The notes beneath the pieces are model-generated. The model saw nothing but the letters and a program-made list of their open reading frames with translations, was not told the origin of the DNA and searched no databases. From the NCBI RefSeq assembly GCF_013387455.1, contig NZ_VWNC01000006.1:124001-188000 (forward strand): a stretch of 64,000 bases of DNA, written 5' to 3'. Below are positions 9,901-18,335 of this stretch, one piece after another. The position numbers were made by a program, and so were the translations under genes. Positions within the stretch are counted from its first letter, which is position 1. The number at the start of each line of letters is the position of its first letter. The DNA is from Mariprofundus sp. NF. GTDB lineage: Bacteria; Pseudomonadota; Zetaproteobacteria; Mariprofundales; Mariprofundaceae.

Positions 9901-10517
9901 CCCAGCTCATTAAGCAGTAGAAGTCCTGAGAGTTTGGGGGCAATAACAAAATCGTGTTTGCCTGATGCGAGCAGCTGAAATGACTCACCTACGGTTTTGG
10001 TTAGTATGATTTTATCGGTGATCGCGCTGAATTTGACATACTCATGCGTTGAATCTGCACGCATAACAATTACTTCTTTGCCGCGCAAATCCTCCAGTGA
10101 GTGAAACCTCTTCTCACCCTTGCGAATAAATACAACCGCATGACTAACAATATGGGGTGTGGAAAAATCAAAATATTTTTCACGTTCAGTGGAGTAAGCG
10201 ACCAGTGGCAGCGCATCGATCTCACCACGCTCGAGTTTGGCTTTCATTTCGGCCCATGGACCGACTTCGAACTTCAGTTTAATACCGACCTGTTTGGCTG
10301 CAGCCTTGATCAGATCAACAGAGAAACCGTCAGCATTGCCCTCTTCATCAACATCGGCATAGGGTGGATAATCCAGCTCACTGCCAACAAGAACCTCCTG
10401 TTGATCTTCATGAGCCTGGGCAGCAAACGGATTGAAAGACACTAGAAAACTTAGTGCGATAAGGACTGTCGAAAACAGCCTGAAAAATGCAAATCCTTTG
10501 CATCGAGAAGAGATCAT
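6954..10517 (-). CDS. hybrid sensor histidine kinase with periplasmic SBP domain, four PAS domains and C-terminal receiver
   Basis: A very large membrane sensor. From the N-terminus: signal sequence ending FAAQA, a bacterial extracellular solute-binding (SBP_bac_3) domain of about 240 residues, and one membrane helix (LILTAVIILVLIVLIGFIW). Four PAS domains follow (each with a GY-S/E-E or GYDEAD-type motif), then a HisKA-type dimerisation helix with the phosphoacceptor in GGIAHDFNNAL. The ATPase domain has NLMNNARDA and GTGLGLSMSYG, and a receiver ends the protein with the phospho-aspartate in LLLLDVVMP. It probably detects a small amino-acid-like ligand in the periplasm. I chose the ATG at 10517, which starts the signal peptide; the longer frame begins at a GTG at 10592 inside the purA terminator hairpin. 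No DNA-binding partner is adjacent. Confidence 0.9.
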   Translation of the reverse strand: MISSRCKGFAFFRLFSTVLIALSFLVSFNPFAAQAHEDQQEVLVGSELDYPPYADVDEEGNADGFSVDLIKAAAKQVGIKLKFEVGPWAEMKAKLERGEIDALPLVAYSTEREKYFDFSTPHIVSHAVVFIRKGEKRFHSLEDLRGKEVIVMRADSTHEYVKFSAITDKIILTKTVGESFQLLASGKHDFVIAPKLSGLLLLNELGIDNIEPFGEPLEAYGKGYSFAVHEGDRELLEHLDRGLVLVKASGEYDQIYDKWFGHVDPREDKNAELIKLILTAVIILVLIVLIGFIWNLMLRRKVAIKTKELLESETRFAATFAEAAMGLAHVAPDGSWLRVNQALCDIVGYSEEELLKLTFQDITHPDDLNTDMHFVEQMLAGEINQYSMEKRYFRKDGTIIWVNLTVSLLSKANGEPDYFISAVEDISERKSLDAQVRQSKDELETFFDLVPDMVCVATPDGYFKKINNTWSNVLGYSDDELLSRPYFEFVHPEDQKNTHEVAATLVQGKKVFQFSNRYRCKNGGYRWLEWVSAPGLDGTVYAVARDITERREAEELILKERNLAQKYLDVAGVMMVVLDPQGRVTLINREGLDILGYEESELLHQSWFEVCLPKESVEEVRSVFDQIISGGHELMKYYENSVITKSGEQRILAFHNALLTDRHGNITGLLSSGEDITESRLAVEKLNKLSQAIEQAGEGVVITDANGTIEYINSAYSRITGYDEADILGKNPRVLNSGKQSDEFYESMWGTLTKGEVWQGRIIDQRKDETLYPALLTISPIRDEEDNVTHYVGVQQNLKEYEDLEVQFQQAQKMEAIGTLVGGIAHDFNNALAGITSNLYLARKKSSELDVIGNVKSAEKLAFSAAGTIQQLLAFSRKGVVNMGTLSIAPFLKEIIKLHRVAIPENIEIKQLVEESGLKIRGDINQLQQMLMNLMNNARDALEGVENPQISLILSHELVRNKSKAKPGQVKNGEYACITVMDNGCGISDEHREHIFEPFYTTKEAGKGTGLGLSMSYGAVKTHGGWIFALPGEDGIGTVLKVYLPLVDLKADLDICVDSDEVVDGKGETILLVDDNQIVLEVGKELLEGLNYHVLTATDGLEAISVYSEHQDHIDLLLLDVVMPRMGGMEALKEMRRINPDVKAIFATGYNKVSAMGESDEFQAEKVLAKPLAISELSQALRDKLNS

Positions 10518-10566
10518 TTCAATAACAGACTCCGCACCTGTGAACAGGATAAAAAGATGAAGCAAT

Positions 10567-10596
10567 AATTGTGCCGCTTTCGACAGCGGCACAATA
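10567..10596 (-). terminator. hairpin terminator after purA
   Basis: A perfect 11-bp stem (ATTGTGCCGCT with AGCGGCACAAT, loop of six bases) lies 30 bases past the purA stop. On the minus strand it is followed by a T-rich stretch that includes TTTTT. It separates purA from the sensor kinase. Confidence 0.75.
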
Positions 10597-10625
10597 TTTA
10601 ACGGGTTATAGGGGGATTCTTATAT

Positions 10626-11921
10626 TCAGAGATGAATAATGTGATTGCGATCAGGGCCGGTGGAGAGCATTGTCACCGGGCAATCACATACCGCTTCAAT
10701 GCGCTTGAGCAGTGCCACGGCATTGGCTGGCAGCTGATCCATTGAGGTGGCACCAAAGGTGTTGTCAGACCAACCCGGCAGTGTCTCATAAACGGGGATT
10801 ACTGCATCCAACTGAGAGCAGCAGGCCGGAATAGATTCCAGCACTTCACCATCCAGCTCATAACCGGTGCACAGTTTCACCTCGTCTAGTCCATCGAGCA
10901 CATCCAGCTTGGTAATAGCCAGACCTGTGACGCCATTGATGCGCACAGCATGTTGTACCACAGGGCCATCAAACCAGCCGGTACGGCGTGGGCGACCAGT
11001 GGTGGCACCAAACTCATGGCCTTTTTCAGCCATATGTTTGCCTGCATTCTTCGCATCACACATGCCTTCGGCATTATACAGCTCAGTCGGAAACGGACCT
11101 GCGCCAACGCGGGTGGTATATGCTTTGCAGATACCCAGCACCGCATCCACCTGGCCCGGACCAACACCGAGCCCTGCAAGTGCAGCACCGGCAACAGTAT
11201 TGGATGAGGTGACAAACGGATAAGTACCGTGGTCGACATCAAGCATCGACCCCTGCGCACCCTCATAAAGAACCTGATCTCCGGCTTTAATACGTTTCTG
11301 TAGAATCAGCGGCACATCAGCAGCAAGTGGCAGCAGACGTGCTTTGGCCAGCGCAATCGCTTCATCAACATCGGCACGATTGATCGGCTCAGCCTTCAGA
11401 TATTGGGTGAGCATGAAATTCACATACTCAATATTGGCATCAATACGTGCATCCAGGTCGGCTGAGGTCAGATCAACCAAGCGAATGCCGCGACGAGCTG
11501 TTTTATCTTCATAACAAGGGCCGATACCTTTGCCTGTTGTACCGATTTTACCTTTTCCTTTGGCAGCTTCGCGTGCCGCATCCAGATCACGATGGTATGG
11601 CAGAATCAATTGGCAGCGATCAGATATTTTCAATCGATCTGCAACAGGAATACCGGCATCAAGCAACATATCCATCTCTTCCACCAGTCGGAACGGATCA
11701 ACCACGGTGCCGTTGCCGATCAAGCAGAGCGTATCATCATGCAGGATGCCGGACGGGATATGATTCAATACAGTCTTCTTATCACCAAGTACCAGCGTGT
11801 GACCGGCATTCGGTCCACCCTGAAAACGGGCTACGACATCCATCTTCGGGGCCATCAGATCTACGATCTTGCCCTTTCCTTCATCGCCCCACTGGATTCC
11901 AATTGCAACTGTATTTGTCAT
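10626..11921 (-). CDS. purA: adenylosuccinate synthetase
   Basis: Full-length PurA of 431 residues. It joins IMP and aspartate using GTP to make adenylosuccinate, the first committed step to AMP. The N-terminal GTP-binding loop reads QWGDEGKGK at residues 10-18. GGPNAGHTLV carries the conserved catalytic histidine, and TTGKGIGPCYEDK, the GAQGSMLDVDHGTYPFVTSSN signature and the C-terminal STGPDR are all intact. AGAGGG lies about six bases before the ATG. It is the last gene of the serA-hisZ-purA group, 63 bases after hisZ, and ends at a hairpin terminator. Confidence 0.98.
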   Translation of the reverse strand: MTNTVAIGIQWGDEGKGKIVDLMAPKMDVVARFQGGPNAGHTLVLGDKKTVLNHIPSGILHDDTLCLIGNGTVVDPFRLVEEMDMLLDAGIPVADRLKISDRCQLILPYHRDLDAAREAAKGKGKIGTTGKGIGPCYEDKTARRGIRLVDLTSADLDARIDANIEYVNFMLTQYLKAEPINRADVDEAIALAKARLLPLAADVPLILQKRIKAGDQVLYEGAQGSMLDVDHGTYPFVTSSNTVAGAALAGLGVGPGQVDAVLGICKAYTTRVGAGPFPTELYNAEGMCDAKNAGKHMAEKGHEFGATTGRPRRTGWFDGPVVQHAVRINGVTGLAITKLDVLDGLDEVKLCTGYELDGEVLESIPACCSQLDAVIPVYETLPGWSDNTFGATSMDQLPANAVALLKRIEAVCDCPVTMLSTGPDRNHIIHL

Positions 11922-11984
11922 GTTATCCCTCTTATCTCAAACGCCATCTTACGATGCTTCCCACCCACACAGGCAGGTTTACAA

Positions 11985-12941
11985 TTAAACTGTATCGAGC
12001 AGTGCCCACAGGTCGCAAGAGAAACCAGTAGCTGGCATATCACGACCATGTGCTTTCATCATCGCATCATAACGGCCGCCGTAGAGCAGCGCCTGCGATA
12101 CCCCTTCGGCAAATCCGGCAAACAGGATGCCACTGTGGTAGAGGAAACGAGGCATCACTGCCGCATCGGCATAGACACTCACATCACCTTCAACCCGATC
12201 ACCCACTTCATGCACCAGATCAAGCAGTTCATTGGCAGCGATATCAAAATCAGCGCCAAACTTGCCAACACTATCGGCAATCCACTGCTCATCGCCTTTG
12301 CCTTTGGCCAGCGCCAGCAGTGCATCAGCTCTATCTTCAGAGATCGATTCAACAGCAATAACTTCACGCAGATCATCAGGTGAACGGCGAGCCAGCAGTG
12401 CTGTCCAGGTCTCCAGCGGAGCATCACAACCGGCCACAAGCGCTTTCAGCAAGCCGATATGGCCTACCTGCAGCACAGATTTAACAAATCCGGCAGCCAT
12501 CATGCAGCGGGCAGCCAAATGCATCACTTCGATATCACCTGCTGCACCGGCTATTCCCAGACACTCAACACCGGTCTGCCACTGCTGACGGGAACCACCA
12601 CGCACATCCGGGCGAGCCAGCATAACGGTACCTGAGTAGCTCAGTTTCAACACCGCTTCAGCCTGCAGTCGCGTTGCAGCAATACGGGCGATCTGTGGTG
12701 TCATATCAGAGCGAATGGCCAGTGTGCCTGCTCCAGCCGGATCGGAGAAAACAACAGTCTGATCAGCCAGAAAACGACCTGCACCCGATTTCAGGGCATC
12801 CGGCCGCTCAAGCATAGGAGGAATCACCTCTTCATAACCGGCATCTTCGAATAGATCGAGCATCTTGCCCTGCATGCTGCGCAGCGCTTTTGCACGTGAG
12901 CCGAATGCATCATCCAGTCCTATGATGGGTTTATGTTTCAC
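11985..12941 (-). CDS. hisZ: ATP phosphoribosyltransferase regulatory subunit
   Basis: A 318-residue paralogue of histidyl-tRNA synthetase that lacks the anticodon-binding domain. HisZ forms a complex with short-form HisG and carries the histidine feedback site of the first step in histidine synthesis. It has the HisRS-like motif 2 region (RSDMTPQIARIAATR) and a C-terminal GGRYDAMMKAHG. The gene begins at a GTG that overlaps the serA stop (ATGTGA) behind a GGGGGCG ribosome site, so it is translationally coupled to serA. hisG is not in the window. hisZ next to purA is also seen in betaproteobacteria. Confidence 0.93.
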   Translation of the reverse strand: MKHKPIIGLDDAFGSRAKALRSMQGKMLDLFEDAGYEEVIPPMLERPDALKSGAGRFLADQTVVFSDPAGAGTLAIRSDMTPQIARIAATRLQAEAVLKLSYSGTVMLARPDVRGGSRQQWQTGVECLGIAGAAGDIEVMHLAARCMMAAGFVKSVLQVGHIGLLKALVAGCDAPLETWTALLARRSPDDLREVIAVESISEDRADALLALAKGKGDEQWIADSVGKFGADFDIAANELLDLVHEVGDRVEGDVSVYADAAVMPRFLYHSGILFAGFAEGVSQALLYGGRYDAMMKAHGRDMPATGFSCDLWALLDTV

Positions 12942-14527
12942 ATCGCCCCCAATTCAGCATAACGAACGGCCTGTACATGGTTCAACTCAGCCATCTTATC
13001 AAGGATCTCCTGTCCCGGTGTCGAATCCACCTGAATCAGTGCAACGGCACCACCTGTATCTTCGCGACGGCCAAGGCGGAAATCACCGATATTGATACCG
13101 GCATCGGCCAGCACTGCGCCGATTGCGGCAATTACACCCGGCTTATCCTCATTCTGGAAGAAGATCATGTTACCTTCAGGGGCAATCTCAACTTCACAGG
13201 TGTCGACACTTACCAGACGTGGGCGAGATTCATCAAAGAGTGTTCCTGAGACCGAACGCACACCTTCATCGCCCTCCACCTCAAGTTTGATCAGGGTGGC
13301 GAAGTGATCGGATGAATCACAAGCTGACTCCATCAGCTCGATACCACGATCTTTGGCCAGCATGCCGGCATTCACCGCATTGACCTCTTCCATAGATCCG
13401 GAGAGCAGTCCCTGCAGCATCACGTTGATCAACGGCTTACGATTGATCGTGGAGGCTTTGCCTTCAAAACAGACATTCACTTTTGTATAACCCGGTTTCA
13501 TGGTCTGACCGATAAAGCTTCCCATACGCTCGGCAAGCAGAAGATAGGGTGAGAGCAGACGCTGCTCCTCCTGCGTCAGTGAAGGTACATTGACCGCATT
13601 AGAGACCACGCCGGAGAGCAGGTAGTCAGCCATCTGCTCGGCCACCTGCACAGCCACATTCTCCTGCGCCTCATTGGTAGAGGCACCGATATGCGGGGTA
13701 AAGCTGATATTATCCAACTCAAACAGGCGGTTTTCACGGGCCGGCTCACTGGCATAAACATCCAGAGCTGCAGCACGCAGATGGCCCGATTTGCAAGCAT
13801 CATAGAGTGCAGTCTCATCAACAATGCCGCCACGGGCACAGTTGACGATAATCGAACCCTTTTTCATACGAGCGATAATATCTGCATCAATCAGATTGCG
13901 CGTTGCCGGCAGCAGCGGCACATGAATGGTCAGGATGTCGACGATTTCAGCCAGCTCAGCCACCGTCTCAACCTTGGTCACACCCATCGCAGAGGCGCGT
14001 TCATCCGAGATAAACGGATCGTAAACATACACAGCCATGTGCAGCCCTTTCAGGCGGTCACATACGATAGCACCAATATTACCGGCACCGATCACACCAG
14101 CTTTTTTACCGGTCAGTTCCATGCCCATAAAACGGGATTTTTCCCACTTTCCGCTTCTTGTCGATTCAGAGGCCTGCGGAATCATGCGCGCGGCTGCCAC
14201 AATATGGGCAACGGCCAGCTCGGCAGTGGTAATGGTGTTACCAAAAGGTGTATTCATCACCACGATGCCACGCCGTGAACAGCCCTCAACATCAACATTA
14301 TCGACACCGATTCCGGCACGACCGATCACTTTTACCCGTTTGGCTGCATCAAGAAGTTCGCCTTTGAGTGTGGTCGATGAACGCACGGCGATAGCATCAT
14401 AATCGCCTGCAATGGCCAGCTTATCGTCATCAGAGAGACCCGGCTTGTAGTCAACTTCGATACCGCGCGCCTTAAATACTTCAATCGCACGGGCAGACAT
14501 TTTGTCAGCAATCCAGACCTTGGGCAC
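12938..14527 (-). CDS. serA: D-3-phosphoglycerate dehydrogenase, long (ACT-domain) form
   Basis: Catalyses the first step of serine synthesis, oxidising 3-phosphoglycerate with NAD. The 529 residues match the long form: split substrate domain, NAD-binding Rossmann domain with GVIGAGNIGAIV, catalytic Arg in NCARGGIVDE, and catalytic His in FTPHIGAST. An ASB (intervening) domain and a C-terminal ACT domain (from about residue 455, NEDKPGVIAAIGAVLADAGINI) follow. The ACT domain suggests feedback control by serine. It starts with GTG preceded by TAGGAG at eight bases. It is the first gene of the serA-hisZ-purA unit. Confidence 0.97.
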   Translation of the reverse strand: MPKVWIADKMSARAIEVFKARGIEVDYKPGLSDDDKLAIAGDYDAIAVRSSTTLKGELLDAAKRVKVIGRAGIGVDNVDVEGCSRRGIVVMNTPFGNTITTAELAVAHIVAAARMIPQASESTRSGKWEKSRFMGMELTGKKAGVIGAGNIGAIVCDRLKGLHMAVYVYDPFISDERASAMGVTKVETVAELAEIVDILTIHVPLLPATRNLIDADIIARMKKGSIIVNCARGGIVDETALYDACKSGHLRAAALDVYASEPARENRLFELDNISFTPHIGASTNEAQENVAVQVAEQMADYLLSGVVSNAVNVPSLTQEEQRLLSPYLLLAERMGSFIGQTMKPGYTKVNVCFEGKASTINRKPLINVMLQGLLSGSMEEVNAVNAGMLAKDRGIELMESACDSSDHFATLIKLEVEGDEGVRSVSGTLFDESRPRLVSVDTCEVEIAPEGNMIFFQNEDKPGVIAAIGAVLADAGINIGDFRLGRREDTGGAVALIQVDSTPGQEILDKMAELNHVQAVRYAELGAM

Positions 14528-14785
14528 TGTTAAACTCCTATGCAGAAAAGCAACATGCTGTTTCCTGCCTCATCTTTTGCACGTCTGGGGGTCGAATGGG
14601 TGGGAGGCCCGTTTCAGGGCTATCAAGTCGAATGTGAACCGGAGTGCGTGGGCACTCTATAGCGGAAGGCAAAAGGGTCAACTTTCAAAGAGGAAGTCCC
14701 TATTTAAGGAAGGTAATCGCCCTGAACTTATTTCTGACCTCTCCTTGAGACTGTTCTTATATAAAATCGAGGCTAGGCTAACGCC

Positions 14786-15988
14786 ATGTCCGAATCCAAA
14801 TTTCAATTCATCAACACACCATCCCAACTTGAACAGGCCTGCATAGAGATCAGCCAATGCAAAGTGCTCTGCGTCGATACCGAATTCCATCGTGAATCGA
14901 CCTACTATTCCGAGTTCGCGCTGCTGCAGATTTATGGTAACAGCCAGTGCTGGATCATTGATCCTATCGAACTGACCGACCTTACCCCTATCTGGGAGAT
15001 CATGGCCAATCCTGAAATTCTCAAGGTGTTCCATGCCGGACGACAGGATGTGGAGATTGTGGTGAAAGAGTCAGGCTCCATGCCACTTCCCCTTTTCGAC
15101 TCTCAGGTTGCCGCCGCCCTGCTCGGATACGGGCAGCAGGTAGGTTTCGGCAACCTTGTTCAGCGCATCACCAAACAGGAGCTGGCCAAGGGCGAGTCTT
15201 TCAGTGACTGGAAGGCGCGCCCACTAAGAGAGAAGCAGCTCGAATATGCTGCTGATGATGTAATCTGGCTGATGCCGATCTATCAGCATCTGAAAGAGCG
15301 TCTGGAAGCACTCGGCCGCCTCAGCTGGCTGGATGAGGAGCAGGCCACGCTCTGTGACCCCGCCACCTACGAGATGGATGAAGCCAATGTGTTCTGGCGC
15401 GTTAAAGGATCCAATCGCCTCAAAGGCAGGCAGCTGGCAGTCCTGAGAAGCCTCGCAGCATGGCGCGAGCAGCAGGCACAACGCAACAACATTCCACGCC
15501 GTCGTATGATTGGCGATGAGCAGCTGATTGAAATAGCGCGGCGAGATAAACTGACGCTGGAGGCGATGGGCAGAATGCGCGGGGTAAACCCCGGTTTTGT
15601 GAAGCGCCATGGTGATACCATTCTTGAGGTGTGGCAGGCTGGTGTTGATGCTCCCCAGGAGAGCTGGCCGAAACTTCCTGCCCGCCGCCACAACAGCCGG
15701 GGCACCGATCTGCGCCTTGAGATGCTCGACACACTGGTACGCCTGAAAGCTGAAGAGGGTGAGATCGCCTCAACTATTCTGGCCAGCAAATCCGACCTCT
15801 CTGAACTGGCATCGTGGGGTTATCGCTGTAAAGGTGAAGCACCGGAAGTGGCCTGTCTGCACGGCTGGCGTTATGAACTGGTCGGGCACGATCTGCTTCG
15901 CCTGTTGCGTGGTGAGATATGCCTGCATCTGAATCCTGATACCGGCATGCCGGTGATCACTGAATTCTCGGCTGATCAGACATCATGA
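14786..15988 (+). CDS. rnd: ribonuclease D
   Basis: A 3'-5' exoribonuclease that trims tRNA and other stable RNA precursors. The DEDDy active site is intact: D31 and E33 in VDTEFHRE, D88 in HAGRQDVEI, and the tyrosine and aspartate of YAADDVIWL near residues 154-158. An HRDC domain follows at about residues 210-290 (RLKGRQLAVLRSLAAWRE). The C-terminal 100 residues are as in other RNase D proteins. Its stop overlaps the start of the next gene (ATGA). Confidence 0.95.
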   Translation: MSESKFQFINTPSQLEQACIEISQCKVLCVDTEFHRESTYYSEFALLQIYGNSQCWIIDPIELTDLTPIWEIMANPEILKVFHAGRQDVEIVVKESGSMPLPLFDSQVAAALLGYGQQVGFGNLVQRITKQELAKGESFSDWKARPLREKQLEYAADDVIWLMPIYQHLKERLEALGRLSWLDEEQATLCDPATYEMDEANVFWRVKGSNRLKGRQLAVLRSLAAWREQQAQRNNIPRRRMIGDEQLIEIARRDKLTLEAMGRMRGVNPGFVKRHGDTILEVWQAGVDAPQESWPKLPARRHNSRGTDLRLEMLDTLVRLKAEEGEIASTILASKSDLSELASWGYRCKGEAPEVACLHGWRYELVGHDLLRLLRGEICLHLNPDTGMPVITEFSADQTS

Positions 15989-16614
15989 AACTCTGTTTCT
16001 CCATTGATGCCCTCTCCGCATCCGGTGCTCAGGCCTGGCGTCTGCAGAGTGATGAGAGCTGGCGCGAATGCATCTATAGCGAACCACTGAAAGATGGCGA
16101 CATGCGCATCACTGATAAAAAAACAGCCGAGCATTGGAGTGGCCGTCGTCTGGAGAAAGACAAGGATCTGGTTCTGGTCCCCAAGAAAAAAGCCGGCACC
16201 TTTGATTTCCTGATGCGCGGCACCTTTGCCCATGCCGTACTGCACCGAGACTCCTCCGCCCCGATTCCTGACAAGGCCCAGATGCTGGCGTGCATTGCCG
16301 CCCTTAATCCCGGCACACCATGGCTGCTCTACCTTACTGTCGCCGGTCACTTCACCGCGCTGGATTCGAGCAACACCCCGATGATCTCCAATCTCGATAT
16401 TGCCGTACGTGGCGAGATCGCCTCAAGTGGTGACTACATCGGCCCACGCGCCTGCAGAAACGAGAAGATGATGAGTGAGCTCTACCTCCAGTTTCTGGCT
16501 GGCTGGCTGGATCACCTCAACTCATCCAACATGAATGTGTTCGTTCCTGATGCTGAAAAACTGAAAAATGAAGAGGATTATGCAGATGCCATTCGTAACT
16601 GGAAGCCAACATAA
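15985..16614 (+). CDS. hypothetical protein coupled to rnd
   Basis: A 209-residue soluble protein that I do not recognise. It has no signal peptide, membrane segment or known motif. A Lys-rich stretch (LVLVPKKKAGTFDF) sits near residue 65, and the C-terminal half looks globular. It overlaps the rnd stop by four bases, so the two are translated together, which hints at an RNA-related or housekeeping role but proves nothing. Confidence 0.7.
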   Translation: MKLCFSIDALSASGAQAWRLQSDESWRECIYSEPLKDGDMRITDKKTAEHWSGRRLEKDKDLVLVPKKKAGTFDFLMRGTFAHAVLHRDSSAPIPDKAQMLACIAALNPGTPWLLYLTVAGHFTALDSSNTPMISNLDIAVRGEIASSGDYIGPRACRNEKMMSELYLQFLAGWLDHLNSSNMNVFVPDAEKLKNEEDYADAIRNWKPT

Positions 16615-16836
16615 CCAGCAGCCAATAGCATGGCATCTCCTCCGGCATATTTACACCTACTACCCTGAAGCTTCACCCATCAGCTTAATATTCCAGCTAA
16701 AAGCGAACTCCGCCAAAATAATTTACGCTGGTATTTTATCTCCGTTATTTGTAATCTTGATTCGTTCTGATGTCATGGGGAGCTATTTTTCAATGCTCCC
16801 TCCTCTTGCATGACTCATATTAAAGGAGTGGAAAAC

Positions 16837-16863
16837 ATGGAGGTATTCCGTGACTCAGCTTAG
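16837..16863 (+). CDS. possible 8-codon leader peptide (MEVFRDSA)
   Basis: An ATG nine bases after a strong AGGAG ribosome site opens an eight-codon frame. It ends 14 bases inside the diguanylate cyclase gene, in another frame. The GGAGG used by the cyclase GTG start lies within this mini-frame, so ribosomes on the leader would cover that site. It may be a translational control element or chance. Confidence 0.3.
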   Translation: MEVFRDSA

Positions 16864-18319
16864 AAGTGCAGATGAGGTTCAGAAGTTAGCTGAAAGGCTG
16901 GCAAGCGTGTCTCATAACGCAAAAAAAACCGATATTCTCATCTTCGGTGCCGGTATTGGCGGCATTGCCATGCTGGAGGTACTGCACTCCTATAAAGGCG
17001 TCAATATTACTGCCATTGTTGATGTCTCTGAAGAAGCTCCCGGCTTTGAACTGGCCAGAGAGCTTGGCATTAAAACCTCTACAGATACTGATGCCACACT
17101 GGACTCATTCAGAGAGGGCATCGTGATTGATGTTACCGGTGACCATAAACTGTACGAAAAGCTTGATGTCTTCAGCGAGCCTCTGGAGATCGAACTGATC
17201 TCAGCCAAATCTGCCAAGCTGCTCTTTGAACTGGCCAACCATCAGATTCATGATGAACATACCATCCAGATTCAGAATACCCGCCTCTCGCTGCTCGATA
17301 GCATGCTGGAGGTCACCCTGCTGCTGGAGAATGATCCACACCTTCACACCATCACAACCAAATCATTTGAAGGACTGCACGGGCACATTCAAGCCGCCAA
17401 AGGTGTGGCGGTGATGTTTGGCAATGAGGATGGCGCTCTGGAATTTATTGGTGCCATTGGCGATAAAAAACCGGCATGCGGCGATCCATCATGTGATTTT
17501 TCGGCATGCAACAATATCCGCAAAGCCTGCAGCACCTTAAACAAAGATGAACGTTACAAAAAAATTGATTCCCCTGTTCGGCTGAACTGCTCTGAACTGG
17601 ACGCCGAATACAATGTCATTATCCCGGTCTGGCAGGATGCAAAGCTGGCAGGTGCCCTGCTGTTTGATATTCAGGGTGAATTGAGCAAAGAGCAGAAAAC
17701 CTCATTGGAGATGGCTTCCACTCATCTTAATATGACCTTCAAAACACTCAATCACCTGCAGAAGCTTGAAGAGATGGCCATCTTTGATGCGCTGACCGGT
17801 GTATTCAACCGCCGTAAATTCGATATGCAGCTCAGTCATGAGGTCAATCGCACCAAGCGTACTCGTCACGGCACCCTCTCCTGTGGTTTTATCGATCTGG
17901 ATGATTTCAAACATATCAATGACACCTATGGCCACGGCGTTGGTGATGAGGTGCTCAAACATATCGCTCAGTGCATCGAGAGCAGCATCCGTGATTACGA
18001 TATCTGCGCCCGTTATGGCGGCGATGAGTTTGTGATTCTCGTGCCTACCGATGATGCCATTGAAGGTGAAGGGCTTGAAGTGATCGGCATGCGCATACTG
18101 GAGAAGGTCTCCAAATTACATCTGGTCAACCATCCTGAAGTCAAAGCCAGTGTATCGATTGGCATCTGCACACAATCGGGTGAAACGGTGGATGCAGAGA
18201 AGTTGATGAAACAGGCTGATGATGCCCTCTATCAGGCCAAGAAAGGTGGCAAAGGCTGCCTGCGCATTATGGCCGATGAGCAGTTTCACTATAAAAAACA
18301 GAAACGTGATAAAGATTAA
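16850..18319 (+). CDS. diguanylate cyclase with Rossmann-like N-terminal domain and middle sensor region
   Basis: Makes cyclic di-GMP from two GTP. The C-terminal GGDEF domain (from about residue 315) has the intact active site ARYGGDEF and an RxxD inhibitory I-site (RDYD) five residues before it, so product inhibition is expected. The N-terminal 130 residues resemble a nucleotide-binding fold: the first strand is TDILIFGAGIGGIAM, the second ends AIVDVSE, then IVIDVTGD. A middle region of about 180 residues (VTLLLENDPHLHTI..., with Cys-rich CGDPSCDFSACNNIRKAC) looks like a degenerate PAS/GAF sensor that may bind a metal. The start is a GTG six bases after GGAGG. This domain order is unusual for the family. 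Confidence 0.85.
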   Translation: MTQLRSADEVQKLAERLASVSHNAKKTDILIFGAGIGGIAMLEVLHSYKGVNITAIVDVSEEAPGFELARELGIKTSTDTDATLDSFREGIVIDVTGDHKLYEKLDVFSEPLEIELISAKSAKLLFELANHQIHDEHTIQIQNTRLSLLDSMLEVTLLLENDPHLHTITTKSFEGLHGHIQAAKGVAVMFGNEDGALEFIGAIGDKKPACGDPSCDFSACNNIRKACSTLNKDERYKKIDSPVRLNCSELDAEYNVIIPVWQDAKLAGALLFDIQGELSKEQKTSLEMASTHLNMTFKTLNHLQKLEEMAIFDALTGVFNRRKFDMQLSHEVNRTKRTRHGTLSCGFIDLDDFKHINDTYGHGVGDEVLKHIAQCIESSIRDYDICARYGGDEFVILVPTDDAIEGEGLEVIGMRILEKVSKLHLVNHPEVKASVSIGICTQSGETVDAEKLMKQADDALYQAKKGGKGCLRIMADEQFHYKKQKRDKD

Positions 18320-18335
18320 ACAGGATTATACCTTC

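Noticed and set aside
10518-10592. N-terminal extension of the large receptor kinase from a GTG at 10592
   Set aside because: The GTG lies in the purA terminator stem, and the ATG at 10517 gives a normal signal peptide.
14528-14785. tRNA or small RNA between serA and rnd
   Set aside because: No cloverleaf, CCA end or conserved T-loop could be found.
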